Program-made: the position numbers and the translations under genes
Part shown: one piece after another, positions 6,983-14,869 of the stretch
Layout of the letters: the number at the start of each line of letters is the position of its first letter
Position numbering within the stretch: the stretch's first letter is position 1
The notes under the pieces: model-generated
Seen by the model: the letters and a program-made list of their open reading frames with translations, nothing else
Databases searched by the model: none
Told to the model about the DNA's origin: nothing
Origin: Nocardioides hwasunensis
GTDB lineage: Bacteria; Actinomycetota; Actinomycetes; Propionibacteriales; Nocardioidaceae
Assembly (NCBI RefSeq): GCF_014779665.1
Contig: NZ_JACXYY010000011.1
Span: 1 to 35,560, forward strand
Length of the DNA: 35,560 nt
Reading direction: 5' to 3'

Positions 6983-7785
6983 GAGATCTCGGTCCCGCCG
7001 TCGGGCTCGGTGCCGGCGCCGCTGTGGGGCGACGGGTGCGGCAGGTCGCGTACGTCGTCGGGCGCGTGATCGGGCGCGTGATCGGGCGCGGCCGCGGGAG
7101 ACGGCTCGGCCCCGGGCTCGGCCGCCGGGGCGTCGAGGCCGGCGACACTGGCGAGCTCGTCCTCGAGGTCGTCCATGTCGGGGAGGTACGGCGCGAGCTC
7201 GGGCAGCTCCTCCAGCGAGGTGATGCCGATGCGCTCGAGGAAGTACGACGTGGTGCGGTAGAGGTTGGCGCCACTCTGCTCGTCCTGGCCGGCCTCCTCG
7301 ACGAGCCCGCGGCTGAGCAGCGTGCGCATCACGCCGTCGACGTTGACGCCACGGATCGCGGACACGCGCGCGCGGGAGACGGGCTGCTTGTAGGCGACGA
7401 CGGAGAGCGTCTCCAGGGCAGCGCGGGTCAGGCGGGCCTGCTGCCCCTCCAGCACGAACGACTCGACCACGCCCGCGAACTCCGGGCGCGAGTAGAAGCG
7501 CCATCCACCGGCGACCGCACGCAGGTCGAAGCCGCGGCCCTGCTCGGCGTACTCCCCCGCCAGCGCCACCAGCGCGGCCTCGACGTCGTCGACCGGGTGG
7601 CCGACGACGGAGGCGAGCCGGACCCGGTCGAGCGGCTCGTCGGAGACCATCAGGATCGCCTCGAGCGCGGGACGGAGCTCGGCCACGGCGACCGCGAGGG
7701 TGTCGACGTCGGTCTCGGGGGCGGTCTCCGGCACCTGCGGCGCGTCGACCGTCTCCTCGTCGGGCTCGGGCTGCTGCTCGCTCAC
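6979..7785 (-). CDS. scpB: Segregation and condensation protein B
   Basis: ScpB is the winged-helix kite subunit that binds ScpA in the SMC-ScpAB condensin. The core at about 25-190 carries ALEAILMVSDEPLDRVRLA, TLSVVAYKQPVSRARVSAIRG and the segments TLLSRGLVEEAG and LYRTTSYFLERIGI, all ScpB signatures. The N-terminus (PEPDEETVDAPQVPE) and a long Pro/Ala/Asp tail are variable. The tail contains a 12-nt tandem repeat encoding PDHA units. The GTG start overlaps the scpA stop as GTGA. Confidence 0.95.
   Translation of the reverse strand: MSEQQPEPDEETVDAPQVPETAPETDVDTLAVAVAELRPALEAILMVSDEPLDRVRLASVVGHPVDDVEAALVALAGEYAEQGRGFDLRAVAGGWRFYSRPEFAGVVESFVLEGQQARLTRAALETLSVVAYKQPVSRARVSAIRGVNVDGVMRTLLSRGLVEEAGQDEQSGANLYRTTSYFLERIGITSLEELPELAPYLPDMDDLEDELASVAGLDAPAAEPGAEPSPAAAPDHAPDHAPDDVRDLPHPSPHSGAGTEPDGGTEIS
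7061..7091. repeat. 12-bp tandem repeat in the scpB 3' end
   Basis: GGCGCGTGATCG occurs twice in a row, followed by a partial third copy. On the coding strand it encodes APDH-APDH-APDD in the disordered tail of ScpB. It is in frame, so copy-number changes would only alter tail length. Confidence 0.8.
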
Positions 7786-8684
7786 TGGTCCTCCTCGGGC
7801 CGGTCGGCCGGTGCCGACGGAAGTGGTGCGTCGTCGGGCGGCGGTGCGCCGTCGAACTCGTCGGTGATCTCCACGTCGCCGTCCTCGGCGCCGGTCCAGC
7901 GCACGGTGAGCTCCCCGAGCGGGGTGACCTGGTCGAAGGCGACCGCCCCTTCACGGAACAGCTCGAGCAGCGACAGGAAGCGCGCCACGGTCGTGAGCCG
8001 GTCCGGCGAGTCGCCGCACAGGGCACGGAACGTCATCGTGCCGCTGCGACGAAGCCGGTCCACGACGACCTGGCCCTGCTCGCGCACGCTCACCTTCGCG
8101 GCGTGGATGTGCTGCAGCGACACCTCGAGGACCGGCTTGGGCTCCAGTGCCCGGGCCGCCAGCTGGGCGAACTGCTCGAGCCCGATGCCGATGAGCACCT
8201 CGGGCAGCAGCGTCGCGAACTGCTCCTCGAGGCCGACCGCGCGGGGGTGGCTGCGGGACTCGGCCGCGAGTCGCTCCTCCATCACCGAGGCCACCTGCTT
8301 GAACGCGCGGTACTGCATGAGCCGCGCGAAGAGCAGGTCGCGGGCCTCGAGCAGGGCGAGGTCCTCCTCGTCCTCCACGTCGCCCTGCGGGAGCAGGCGG
8401 GCGGCCTTGAGGTCGAGCAGCGTGGCGGCGACCACGAGGAACGACGTGGTCGCCTCCAGGTCCCACGCCTCGCCCAGGTTCTTCACGTGGGCGATGAACT
8501 CGTCGGTGACCTGCGACAGCGCCACCTCGGTGATGTCGAGCTTGTGCTTGGCGATCAACCCGAGCAGCAGGTCGAAGGGTCCCTCGAAGTTGTCGAGGTG
8601 CACGGCGAAGGCGGGCGCCTCGCTGCCGGACTCGAGCGCCGCGCCGGTCGCGAGGTCGGTGCCGGGGTCCTGGGTGGTGCTCAC
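7782..8684 (-). CDS. scpA: Segregation and condensation protein A
   Basis: ScpA is the kleisin that bridges SMC heads and binds ScpB. The N-terminal signature FEGPFDLLLGLIAKHKLDI is at about 33-51, followed by the helical VTDEFIAHVKN and LVVAATLLDLKAARLLP. A C-terminal winged helix (VARFLSLLELFREGAVAFDQ) precedes an acidic tail. The start is GTG at 8684-8682, overlapping the preceding stop as GTGA and giving 300 residues; the extra upstream open frame overlaps other genes and lacks family similarity. It is part of the parA-orf119-scpA-scpB-rluB unit. Confidence 0.95.
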   Translation of the reverse strand: MSTTQDPGTDLATGAALESGSEAPAFAVHLDNFEGPFDLLLGLIAKHKLDITEVALSQVTDEFIAHVKNLGEAWDLEATTSFLVVAATLLDLKAARLLPQGDVEDEEDLALLEARDLLFARLMQYRAFKQVASVMEERLAAESRSHPRAVGLEEQFATLLPEVLIGIGLEQFAQLAARALEPKPVLEVSLQHIHAAKVSVREQGQVVVDRLRRSGTMTFRALCGDSPDRLTTVARFLSLLELFREGAVAFDQVTPLGELTVRWTGAEDGDVEITDEFDGAPPPDDAPLPSAPADRPEEDQ

Positions 8685-9040
8685 TCGTCCAGCAGCCGCT
8701 GGACCAACGGGCTGTCGATGCCCTGCGCCTCCACGTCGGCCAGGACGATCGCGAGCGCCTCGCGGACCAGGCGACCCCGGTCGACCGCGAGGCCGTGCTC
8801 GCGACGCAGGGTGAGTCGCGCGTGCTCGATGTCGAGCAGCTCGTCGGAGGTGACGTAGACGGTCATCTTCTCGTCGTGGCGCACCCGGCCGCTGGGCCGC
8901 TTCGGGCCGGCGGGCTCGGCCCGGTCGTCCTCGTCGGCGACCGCGCGCACGCGCCGGTGGCGCTGCTCGGGTGGGGCCTGGGTGGCATCGGCGCTGTCGA
9001 CGGTAGGCCGGAACAGGTCGTCCGCGGCCGGCATGCTCAC
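8681..9040 (-). CDS. Small conserved-type protein between parA and scpA, possible ribbon-helix-helix
   Basis: The gene encodes 119 residues from GTG at 9040-9038, which overlaps the parA stop as GTGA; an in-frame ATG at 9034 is an alternative. Residues 1-55 are charged and proline-rich, likely disordered. Residues 58-106 form a compact segment: a predicted strand KMTVYVTS, a helix ELLDIEHARLTLRREHG, then a second helix VDRGRLVREALAIVLADVEAQG. This strand-helix-helix order resembles ribbon-helix-helix DNA-binding proteins such as ParG-type partners of ParA. That assignment is inference from pattern only. Four-nucleotide overlaps on both sides mean it is translated in step with ParA and ScpA. 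Confidence 0.7.
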   Translation of the reverse strand: MSMPAADDLFRPTVDSADATQAPPEQRHRRVRAVADEDDRAEPAGPKRPSGRVRHDEKMTVYVTSDELLDIEHARLTLRREHGLAVDRGRLVREALAIVLADVEAQGIDSPLVQRLLDE

Positions 9041-10077
9041 TCGGCGGGCCACCGGGTGAGCACCTCCCTCGCCAGCATGCGGTAGGCGTCGGCACCCGTC
9101 GACGACGAGGCGTACGCCGTGATCGGCTCGCCGGCCACTGTCGCGTCGGAGAACTTCACCGTGCGACGGATGACGGTGTGGAACACGGTGTCGCCCCAGG
9201 CGGAGACCAAGCGCTCCATGACCTCGCGGCTGTGGAGCGTGCGGCCGTCGAACATGGTGCCGAGGACACCGTCGATCTCGAGCTTGGGGTTGAGCCGCTC
9301 GCGCACCTTGTCGATGGTCGTCTTGAGCAGCGCGACGCCGCGCAGCGCGAAGTACTCGCACTCGAGCGGGACGATCACGCCGTCCGAGGCGGTGAGCGCG
9401 TTGACGGTCAGCAGACCCAGCGACGGCTGGCAGTCGATGAGGATGACGTCGTAGTGCTCGAGCGCCGGAGCCAGCACCCGCTGCAGGGTCTGCTCGCGGG
9501 CGACCTCGTGGACGAGCTGCACCTCGGCGGCGGACAGGTCGATGTTCGAGGGCAGCAGGTCCATGCCGGCGATGCCCGAGGGCACCACCACCTCGTCGAG
9601 GGTGACCTCGCGGTCCATCAGCAGGTTGTAGATGGTCAGGTCGATCTCGTGCGGGTTGAGGCCCAGGCCCACCGACAGCGAGCCCTGCGGGTCGAAGTCG
9701 ACCAGCAGGACCTTGCGCCCCAGCTCGGCGAGCGAGGCGCCGAGGTTGATGGTGGTCGTGGTCTTGCCGACCCCGCCCTTCTGGTTGCACATCGAGACCA
9801 CCCGCGCGCCGCCGTGGCTGGTCAGCGCCGCCGGCTCCGCGAACACCGGCATCGGGCGACCGGTCGGCCCCAGCGGCACCTCCGCGGCTGTCGGCTCGGG
9901 GATCGCCTCGATCGGGCGCTCGAAGGGGATCGGCTGGGTCACGGGCTGCTCGTCTCGAGGGGTTCGGCTGGGTGCTGCAGGAGGGGGATGCGGCGTCGGG
10001 AGCGGTGGTCGGAGCAGCGGCGGCATCTCGGAGGCACTGCTGCCGGTGTCTCCACCCGGGAATCCCGCACCGCTCAT
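9037..10077 (-). CDS. parA: ParA/Soj-family partition ATPase
   Basis: ParA ATPases form ATP-dependent gradients on the nucleoid that move DNA or protein cargo. The deviant Walker A KGGVGKTTTTINLG, the LLVDFDPQGSLSVGLG motif, the Walker B LIDCQPSLGLLTVNAL and the EYFALRGVALL segment are all present. A proline-rich extension of about 110 residues precedes the ATPase domain. The ATG at 10077-10075 was chosen because AAGGAG lies 5 nt upstream; a longer frame exists to 10146. No parB follows. Its partners in this unit are a small putative DNA-binding protein and ScpAB. A perfect palindrome lies 61 bp upstream. Confidence 0.92.
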   Translation of the reverse strand: MSGAGFPGGDTGSSASEMPPLLRPPLPTPHPPPAAPSRTPRDEQPVTQPIPFERPIEAIPEPTAAEVPLGPTGRPMPVFAEPAALTSHGGARVVSMCNQKGGVGKTTTTINLGASLAELGRKVLLVDFDPQGSLSVGLGLNPHEIDLTIYNLLMDREVTLDEVVVPSGIAGMDLLPSNIDLSAAEVQLVHEVAREQTLQRVLAPALEHYDVILIDCQPSLGLLTVNALTASDGVIVPLECEYFALRGVALLKTTIDKVRERLNPKLEIDGVLGTMFDGRTLHSREVMERLVSAWGDTVFHTVIRRTVKFSDATVAGEPITAYASSSTGADAYRMLAREVLTRWPAE

Positions 10078-10137
10078 GCCAGCTCCTTCACGCATCGATC
10101 GATGCCTTGATTGGACCACGCCGACGACCCCGAGCTT

Positions 10138-10153
10138 TGTCGACACGTCGACA
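10138..10153. promoter_or_regulatory. Perfect palindrome upstream of parA, candidate operator
   Basis: TGTCGAC-AC-GTCGACA is a 7-bp perfect inverted repeat with a 2-bp centre, 61 bp before the parA start. Position and symmetry suit a dimeric repressor; ParA or the small putative ribbon-helix-helix protein of the same operon are obvious candidates. It is not a parS sequence. Confidence 0.45.
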
Positions 10154-10243
10154 GTTCTGCCGCGGGCATCCGCGCGACTCTAGGACCACGTCGACGACGC
10201 CCACAACACCGGGCGCCAGTCCCACAGGCGGCCTCGCGCATCT

Positions 10244-10303
10244 GTGCACGGACCCACGGTCCCGTGCACAGGACGACGGGTGCCTGTGCACAAAGATGTG
10301 CAC
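10244..10303. repeat. Cluster of four GTGCAC palindromes
   Basis: GTGCAC occurs at 10244, 10264, 10286 and 10298 within 60 bp. Two of the copies form the arms of a larger inverted repeat, GTGCACAGG (10264-10272) and CCTGTGCAC (10283-10291). The cluster is in the 262-bp gap between parA and the helicase gene. It may be a regulator-binding array or a hairpin terminator for the helicase; no T-run follows. Confidence 0.55.
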
Positions 10304-10339
10304 TGGCTCACGGGCGTCCTGGCCGCCCACGGCCCGTCG

Positions 10340-12946
10340 TCAGAGCCGTCGCATCGCCGTCGTCGCGAGCACCAGCTCGCCCGACTCGTCGGTCGCGTCG
10401 CAGTCGACGACGGCCTCGATCACCCAGTCGTGGTGGTCCTCGGGGTCGTGGATCGTCTGGCGCACGTCGCGCACCCGGGCGGCGGTGCCCTCCTCGGAGC
10501 CGACCGGCTCACCGACGCGCTCGGGGCCCACCACCAGCAGGTCGGGGCCGCGCGCGTCACCGTCGGTGAGCACCGAGTCGTGCTCGGCGTAGTAGTCCTC
10601 GAGCGCTGCGTCCCACACCGAGCGCCCGACGACCACCGCGCGGGGCGGGTCGAGGCGGTCGGCGGCGTTGCGCTCGAGGCGTACGAGCGTGTCGAGGTCG
10701 TCGCGGGAGACCGCGTCGACGCGCGCCCACATCGCGTTGCGGAGCATCACGCGGAAGGGACGCTCCTGCTTCGAGAGGGGTCGCGGCGGTGGCGGCGGCT
10801 CGTGGTGCGACACCGTGGACGCGACGTGGTCGGGATCCGACAGCGCCTCCCACTCGTCGAGCAGCGAGGAGTCGGTCTGCCGGACGGTCTCCCCCAGCCA
10901 CTCGATGACGTCCTCCACCTCGGGTGCGCGGTGCGTCTCCGGGACGGTCTGGCGCAGCGTCCGGTAGGCGTCGGTGAGGTAGCGCAGCACCAGCCCCTCG
11001 GAGCGGGCGAGCTGGTAGCGACCGACGAAGTCGGTGAAGCCCATCCCGTGCTCCCACATCTCCCGCACGACCGACTTCGGCCCGAGCGCGTCGTCGTGGA
11101 GCCAGGGATGGGTCTGGCGGTAGGTCTCGAAGAGCGCCTCGAGCAGCTCGCGCAGCGGCTGCGGCCAGGTGATCTCCTCGATCAGCGCCATCCGCTCGTC
11201 GTACTCCAGGCCGTCGGCCTTCATCTCCCCGATGGCAGCTCCTCGGGCGGCGTGCTGCTGCGCCATCAGGATCTGTCGGGGCGCCTCCAGCACCGCCTCG
11301 ACGATCGAGACCACGTCGAGTCCGTAGGTCTCCGACTCGGGGTCGAGCACGTCGAAGGCGGCCAGGGCGAAGTGCGCGAGCGGCTGGTTGAGCGCGAAGT
11401 CGTCGGGCACGTCCGCGCCGAGCACGTAGCGCCGACCGAAGGTGTCGGTCTCTGCCAGCCGCGTGACGATCCCGGTCCGCACCAGCGAGCGCGAGAGCCG
11501 CAGCGCGCGTCGGGCCAGTCGCAGCTGCCCGCGGCGGTCCTCGTGGTTGTCGGTGAGCAGGCGACGCAGCACCCCGAACGCGTCCTCCTCGCGCGACACC
11601 ACGTTGACCAGCATCGCGTTGTCCACCTTCATCCGGCTGACCAGTCGTTCGGGGACACCCGCGACGAGCTTGTCGAAGGTCTGCTCGGTCCACACCACGG
11701 TGCCCTCGGGCGCCTTCTTGAGCTGGGCCTTCGACTTCTTCTTGCCTGCGGCCACCCGGGCCGCGATCTTGGCCTTGGCCTGCTCGTTCTCGATCACGTG
11801 CTCCGGCGCCTGTACGACGACGTAGCCGGCCGTGTCGTAGCCCGCGCGCCCGGCCCGGCCGGCGATCTGCTGGAACTCCCGCGTCCGGAGCACGCGCTGC
11901 CGGTTGCCGTCGAACTTGGCCAGCCCGGTGAACAGCACCGTGCGGATCGGCACGTTGATGCCCACGCCCAGGGTGTCGGTGCCGCAGATGACACGCAGCA
12001 GCCCTGCCTGGGCCAGCGTCTCGACCAGCCGTCGGTACTTCGGGAGCATGCCGGCGTGGTGGACGCCGATGCCGTTGCGCACCATCCGCGAGAGGGTCTT
12101 GCCGAAGCCGGCACCGAAGCGGAAGGCGCCGATCCGGTCGGCGATCGCCTCCTTGTCGACCTTCAGCTTGTTGCTCGAGAGGCTGCGCAGGAGGTTCGTG
12201 GCGTGCTCGACGGCCGCGGCCTGGGTGAAGTGCACGACGTAGACCGGGTCCTGCCCGGTCGAGACCAGCTCCTCGAGCGTGTCGTCGAGCGGCTCCATCG
12301 ACCAGCGGAAGCTCAGCGGCACCGGCCGCTCGGCCTCGTCGACGACCGCGGTGTCGCGCCCGGTGCGCCGCGCGAGGTCCTCGACGAGGAAGGACACGTC
12401 GCCGAGGGTGGCCGACATCAGCAGGAACTGCGCGTCGACCAGCTCGAGGAGCGGCACCTGCCACGCCCAGCCGCGGTCGTGCTCGGCGTAGAAGTGGAAC
12501 TCGTCCATCACGACGAGGCCCACGTCGGCACCTCGGCCCTCGCGCAGGGCGATGTTGGCCAGCACCTCCGCGGTGCAGCAGATGATCGGGGCGTCGGGGT
12601 TCACCGCCGCGTCGCCGGTGAGCATGCCGACGTTGTCGGCGCCGAAGACCTCGATGAGGGCGAAGAACTTCTCGCTGACGAGTGCCTTGATCGGTGCGGT
12701 GTAGAAGCTGACCTTGTCCTGCGCCAGTGCCGCGACGTGCGCGCCGATCGCGACCATCGACTTCCCCGAGCCGGTCGGCGTCGCGAGGATGACGTGGTTG
12801 CCGCCCAGCAGCTCGATGACCGCCTCGTCCTGGTGGGGATAGAGCTCGAGCCCCCGGTCGGCCACCCAGCCGGTGAAGGCGTCGTAGACCGCGTCCGGAT
12901 CGGCGCCCGTCGGCACCCGGGTGTCGAGGCGCACAGGATCCGGCAT
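10340..12946 (-). CDS. SKI2-like DExH-box RNA helicase (HelY type)
   Basis: This is a superfamily-2 helicase related to Ski2/Mtr4 and mycobacterial HelY, probably acting in RNA unwinding or turnover. Motif I TPTGSGKS is at 56-63, motif II DEFH at 148-151, motif III SAT at 178-180 and motif VI QIAGRAGR at 360-367. A region of about 490 residues with helical and helicase-associated domains follows. The ATG at 12946-12944 has GGAAGGAT upstream; the product is 868 residues, usual for the actinobacterial family. It is divergent from the ABC transporter genes, sharing an 82-bp promoter region. Confidence 0.93.
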   Translation of the reverse strand: MPDPVRLDTRVPTGADPDAVYDAFTGWVADRGLELYPHQDEAVIELLGGNHVILATPTGSGKSMVAIGAHVAALAQDKVSFYTAPIKALVSEKFFALIEVFGADNVGMLTGDAAVNPDAPIICCTAEVLANIALREGRGADVGLVVMDEFHFYAEHDRGWAWQVPLLELVDAQFLLMSATLGDVSFLVEDLARRTGRDTAVVDEAERPVPLSFRWSMEPLDDTLEELVSTGQDPVYVVHFTQAAAVEHATNLLRSLSSNKLKVDKEAIADRIGAFRFGAGFGKTLSRMVRNGIGVHHAGMLPKYRRLVETLAQAGLLRVICGTDTLGVGINVPIRTVLFTGLAKFDGNRQRVLRTREFQQIAGRAGRAGYDTAGYVVVQAPEHVIENEQAKAKIAARVAAGKKKSKAQLKKAPEGTVVWTEQTFDKLVAGVPERLVSRMKVDNAMLVNVVSREEDAFGVLRRLLTDNHEDRRGQLRLARRALRLSRSLVRTGIVTRLAETDTFGRRYVLGADVPDDFALNQPLAHFALAAFDVLDPESETYGLDVVSIVEAVLEAPRQILMAQQHAARGAAIGEMKADGLEYDERMALIEEITWPQPLRELLEALFETYRQTHPWLHDDALGPKSVVREMWEHGMGFTDFVGRYQLARSEGLVLRYLTDAYRTLRQTVPETHRAPEVEDVIEWLGETVRQTDSSLLDEWEALSDPDHVASTVSHHEPPPPPRPLSKQERPFRVMLRNAMWARVDAVSRDDLDTLVRLERNAADRLDPPRAVVVGRSVWDAALEDYYAEHDSVLTDGDARGPDLLVVGPERVGEPVGSEEGTAARVRDVRQTIHDPEDHHDWVIEAVVDCDATDESGELVLATTAMRRL

Positions 12947-12967
12947 GCCCCGATCCTTCCATCCGCG

Positions 12968-13007
12968 GGTTTCACGCACCGCGGCGGCGCGCAACCACGG
13001 TGAAACC
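12968..13007. promoter_or_regulatory. Inverted GGTTTCAC / GTGAAACC pair in divergent promoter
   Basis: GGTTTCAC at 12968-12975 and its exact reverse complement GTGAAACC at 13000-13007 are separated by 24 bp, between the divergent helicase and ABC-transporter starts. Each arm matches 7 of 8 bases of a parS half-site (TGTTTCAC). The arms are too far apart to be one parS site. It may equally be an operator for an unlinked regulator of the exporter. Confidence 0.45.
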
Positions 13008-13028
13008 GGGCGGGCGCAGGCTCGCTGC

Positions 13029-14054
13029 ATGACCACTCATCACCACTCCACCGAGCTCGCGGTCCGGGCCTCAGGGCTCGTCAAGAGGTTCGGCGAGCAG
13101 CGCGCCGTCGACGGCATCGACCTCGAGGTGCACCGCGGCGAGGTCTTCGGCGTCCTCGGTCCGAACGGCGCCGGCAAGACCACGATGCTGCGGATGCTCG
13201 CCACGCTCCTGCACATCGACGAGGGCGACGCCGCGATCTTCGGCCGCGACGTCCGCACCGAGCCCCACGCCGTACGCCGCCTCCTCGGCGTCACCGGCCA
13301 GTACGCGTCCGTCGACGAGAACCTCACGGCCACCGAGAACCTCTGGCTCTTCGCGCGGCTCCAGGGCGTCGGGCGGGCCGAGGCCCGTGCCCGCAGTGCC
13401 GAGCTGCTCGAGCAGTTCGACCTCACGGATGCGGCGAAGAAGCCGATCTCCGCCTTCTCCGGCGGCATGCGCCGCCGGCTCGACCTCGCCGCGAGCCTGC
13501 TCACCCGTCCCCCGCTGATCTTCCTCGACGAGCCGACGACCGGCCTCGACCCGCGCACCCGCGGGCAGATGTGGGACACCATCCGCGACCTGGTCCGCAC
13601 CGGCTGCACGGTCCTGCTCACGACGCAGTACCTGGACGAGGCCGATCAGCTCGCCGACCGGATCGCGGTGATCGACCGCGGCGTCAAGGTTGCCCAGGGC
13701 ACCGCCGACGAGCTCAAGTCGTCGGTCGGGCAGTCCACCCTGCAGCTCCAGCTCGCCGACCCCGCCGACCTCTCCCTCGTCGCCGACGAGGCCCGCCGGC
13801 TGCTCGGCGAGGAGGCTGTGCTGACCCCGGAGGCGCGACGCGTCAACGTGCCGCTCACCCGCACCGACCAGTCCATCGACGTCCTCGTCGCCCTGCGCGA
13901 CCGCGGGGTGTCGATCGAGTCGGTGACCGTGCAGAAGCCCTCGCTCGACGAGGTGTTCCTCGCCCTGACCGGCCACGACACCCAGGAGGCGACGGGCGCC
14001 GACGACGCCGCCTCGCACACCGACCACGACCTGCAGATGGAGGCATCTCGATGA
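13029..14054 (+). CDS. ABC transporter ATP-binding protein, DrrA (drug-resistance) type
   Basis: It powers an ABC-2 exporter with the next gene. Walker A GPNGAGKTT is at 44-52, the signature FSGGM at 143-147 and Walker B LIFLDEP at 163-169. A C-terminal extension of about 100 residues (STLQLQLADPADLS... QKPSLDEVFLALTG) is characteristic of the daunorubicin-resistance DrrA subfamily. The ATG at 13029 is chosen because the ABC domain begins directly after it; the upstream frame runs into the helicase gene. The Shine-Dalgarno is weak. Substrate is unknown: drugs, lipids or peptides are all possible. Confidence 0.92.
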   Translation: MTTHHHSTELAVRASGLVKRFGEQRAVDGIDLEVHRGEVFGVLGPNGAGKTTMLRMLATLLHIDEGDAAIFGRDVRTEPHAVRRLLGVTGQYASVDENLTATENLWLFARLQGVGRAEARARSAELLEQFDLTDAAKKPISAFSGGMRRRLDLAASLLTRPPLIFLDEPTTGLDPRTRGQMWDTIRDLVRTGCTVLLTTQYLDEADQLADRIAVIDRGVKVAQGTADELKSSVGQSTLQLQLADPADLSLVADEARRLLGEEAVLTPEARRVNVPLTRTDQSIDVLVALRDRGVSIESVTVQKPSLDEVFLALTGHDTQEATGADDAASHTDHDLQMEASR

Positions 14055-14869
14055 GCTCTGTGACCATGACCGACCCCGACGTGCTGTCGGGCGGCGACAC
14101 CCGCGTCGGCCTGGCCGACACCGTCAGCCAGACCGCGACGCTCGCGTGGCGGGCCACTGTGAAGATGCGCAGGAGCCTGGAGGTGATGTTCGACGTCACC
14201 ATCCAGCCGCTGATCTTCACCGCGATGTTCGCCTACATCTTCGGCGGCGCGATCTCCGGTGACGTCAGCAGCTACCTGCCGCTGATCATCCCGGGACTCA
14301 TCGGCCAGACGGTGCTCACCGCCTGTGTCGCCACCGGCGTCCAGCTGCGCACCGACATGGACACCGGGGTCTTCGACCGCTTCAAGGTGCTGCCGATCTC
14401 GCGCATCGCCCCTCTCGCCGGACCGATGTTCGCCGACCTGCTGCGCTACTTCATCGCCTCGGTGCTGACGTTCTCCGTCGGCATCGCCATCGGCTACCGT
14501 CCCGGAGGCGGCTTCCTCGGCGTCGCGGGTGCGGTGCTCCTCGCGATGCTGGCCGGGTGGTCGTTGGCGTGGATCTTCACGCTCTTCGGGATCCTCGGCC
14601 GCAACGCGCAGGGAGTCCAGGGCATCTCCCTGCTGGTGATGTTCCCCCTGACGTTCCTGTCGAACGCGTTCGTGCCGACCCAGACCATGCCCGCACCGCT
14701 GCGTGCCTTCGCCGACGTCAACCCGGTGTCCCTCGTCATCACCGCGATCCGCGACCTCGCCAACGACGGTGCCGTCACGGCGAACGTCGGCTGGGCGCTC
14801 GTGGGGTGCGCGGCGGTCATCGCGATCTTCGCGCCGCTCGCCGTGAGGTCGTTCAACCGGAAGATGTGA
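14051..14869 (+). CDS. ABC-2 type permease, DrrB-like
   Basis: This is the membrane partner of the preceding ATPase; the ATG overlaps its stop as ATGA. The 272-residue protein has about six hydrophobic segments, among them IQPLIFTAMFAYIFGGAI, LTACVATGVQL and VGWALVGCAAVIAIFAPLAV. It carries the DrrB-type conserved PLTFLSNAFVP and NPVSLVITAIRDL motifs. Its last 17 bp overlap, tail to tail, the 3' end of the AfsR-like regulator gene, so the two transcripts are antisense at their ends. Confidence 0.92.
   Translation: MSSVTMTDPDVLSGGDTRVGLADTVSQTATLAWRATVKMRRSLEVMFDVTIQPLIFTAMFAYIFGGAISGDVSSYLPLIIPGLIGQTVLTACVATGVQLRTDMDTGVFDRFKVLPISRIAPLAGPMFADLLRYFIASVLTFSVGIAIGYRPGGGFLGVAGAVLLAMLAGWSLAWIFTLFGILGRNAQGVQGISLLVMFPLTFLSNAFVPTQTMPAPLRAFADVNPVSLVITAIRDLANDGAVTANVGWALVGCAAVIAIFAPLAVRSFNRKM

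Noticed and set aside
10244..13003. 919-codon open frame on the plus strand
   Set aside because: It is antisense to the helicase gene, rich in Arg/Gly/His/Asp low-complexity sequence with no domains. High GC makes long antisense frames common.
12968..13007. Intact parS site
   Set aside because: The two half-sites are separated by 24 bp; no contiguous GTTTCACGTGAAAC-like 16-mer is seen in the window.
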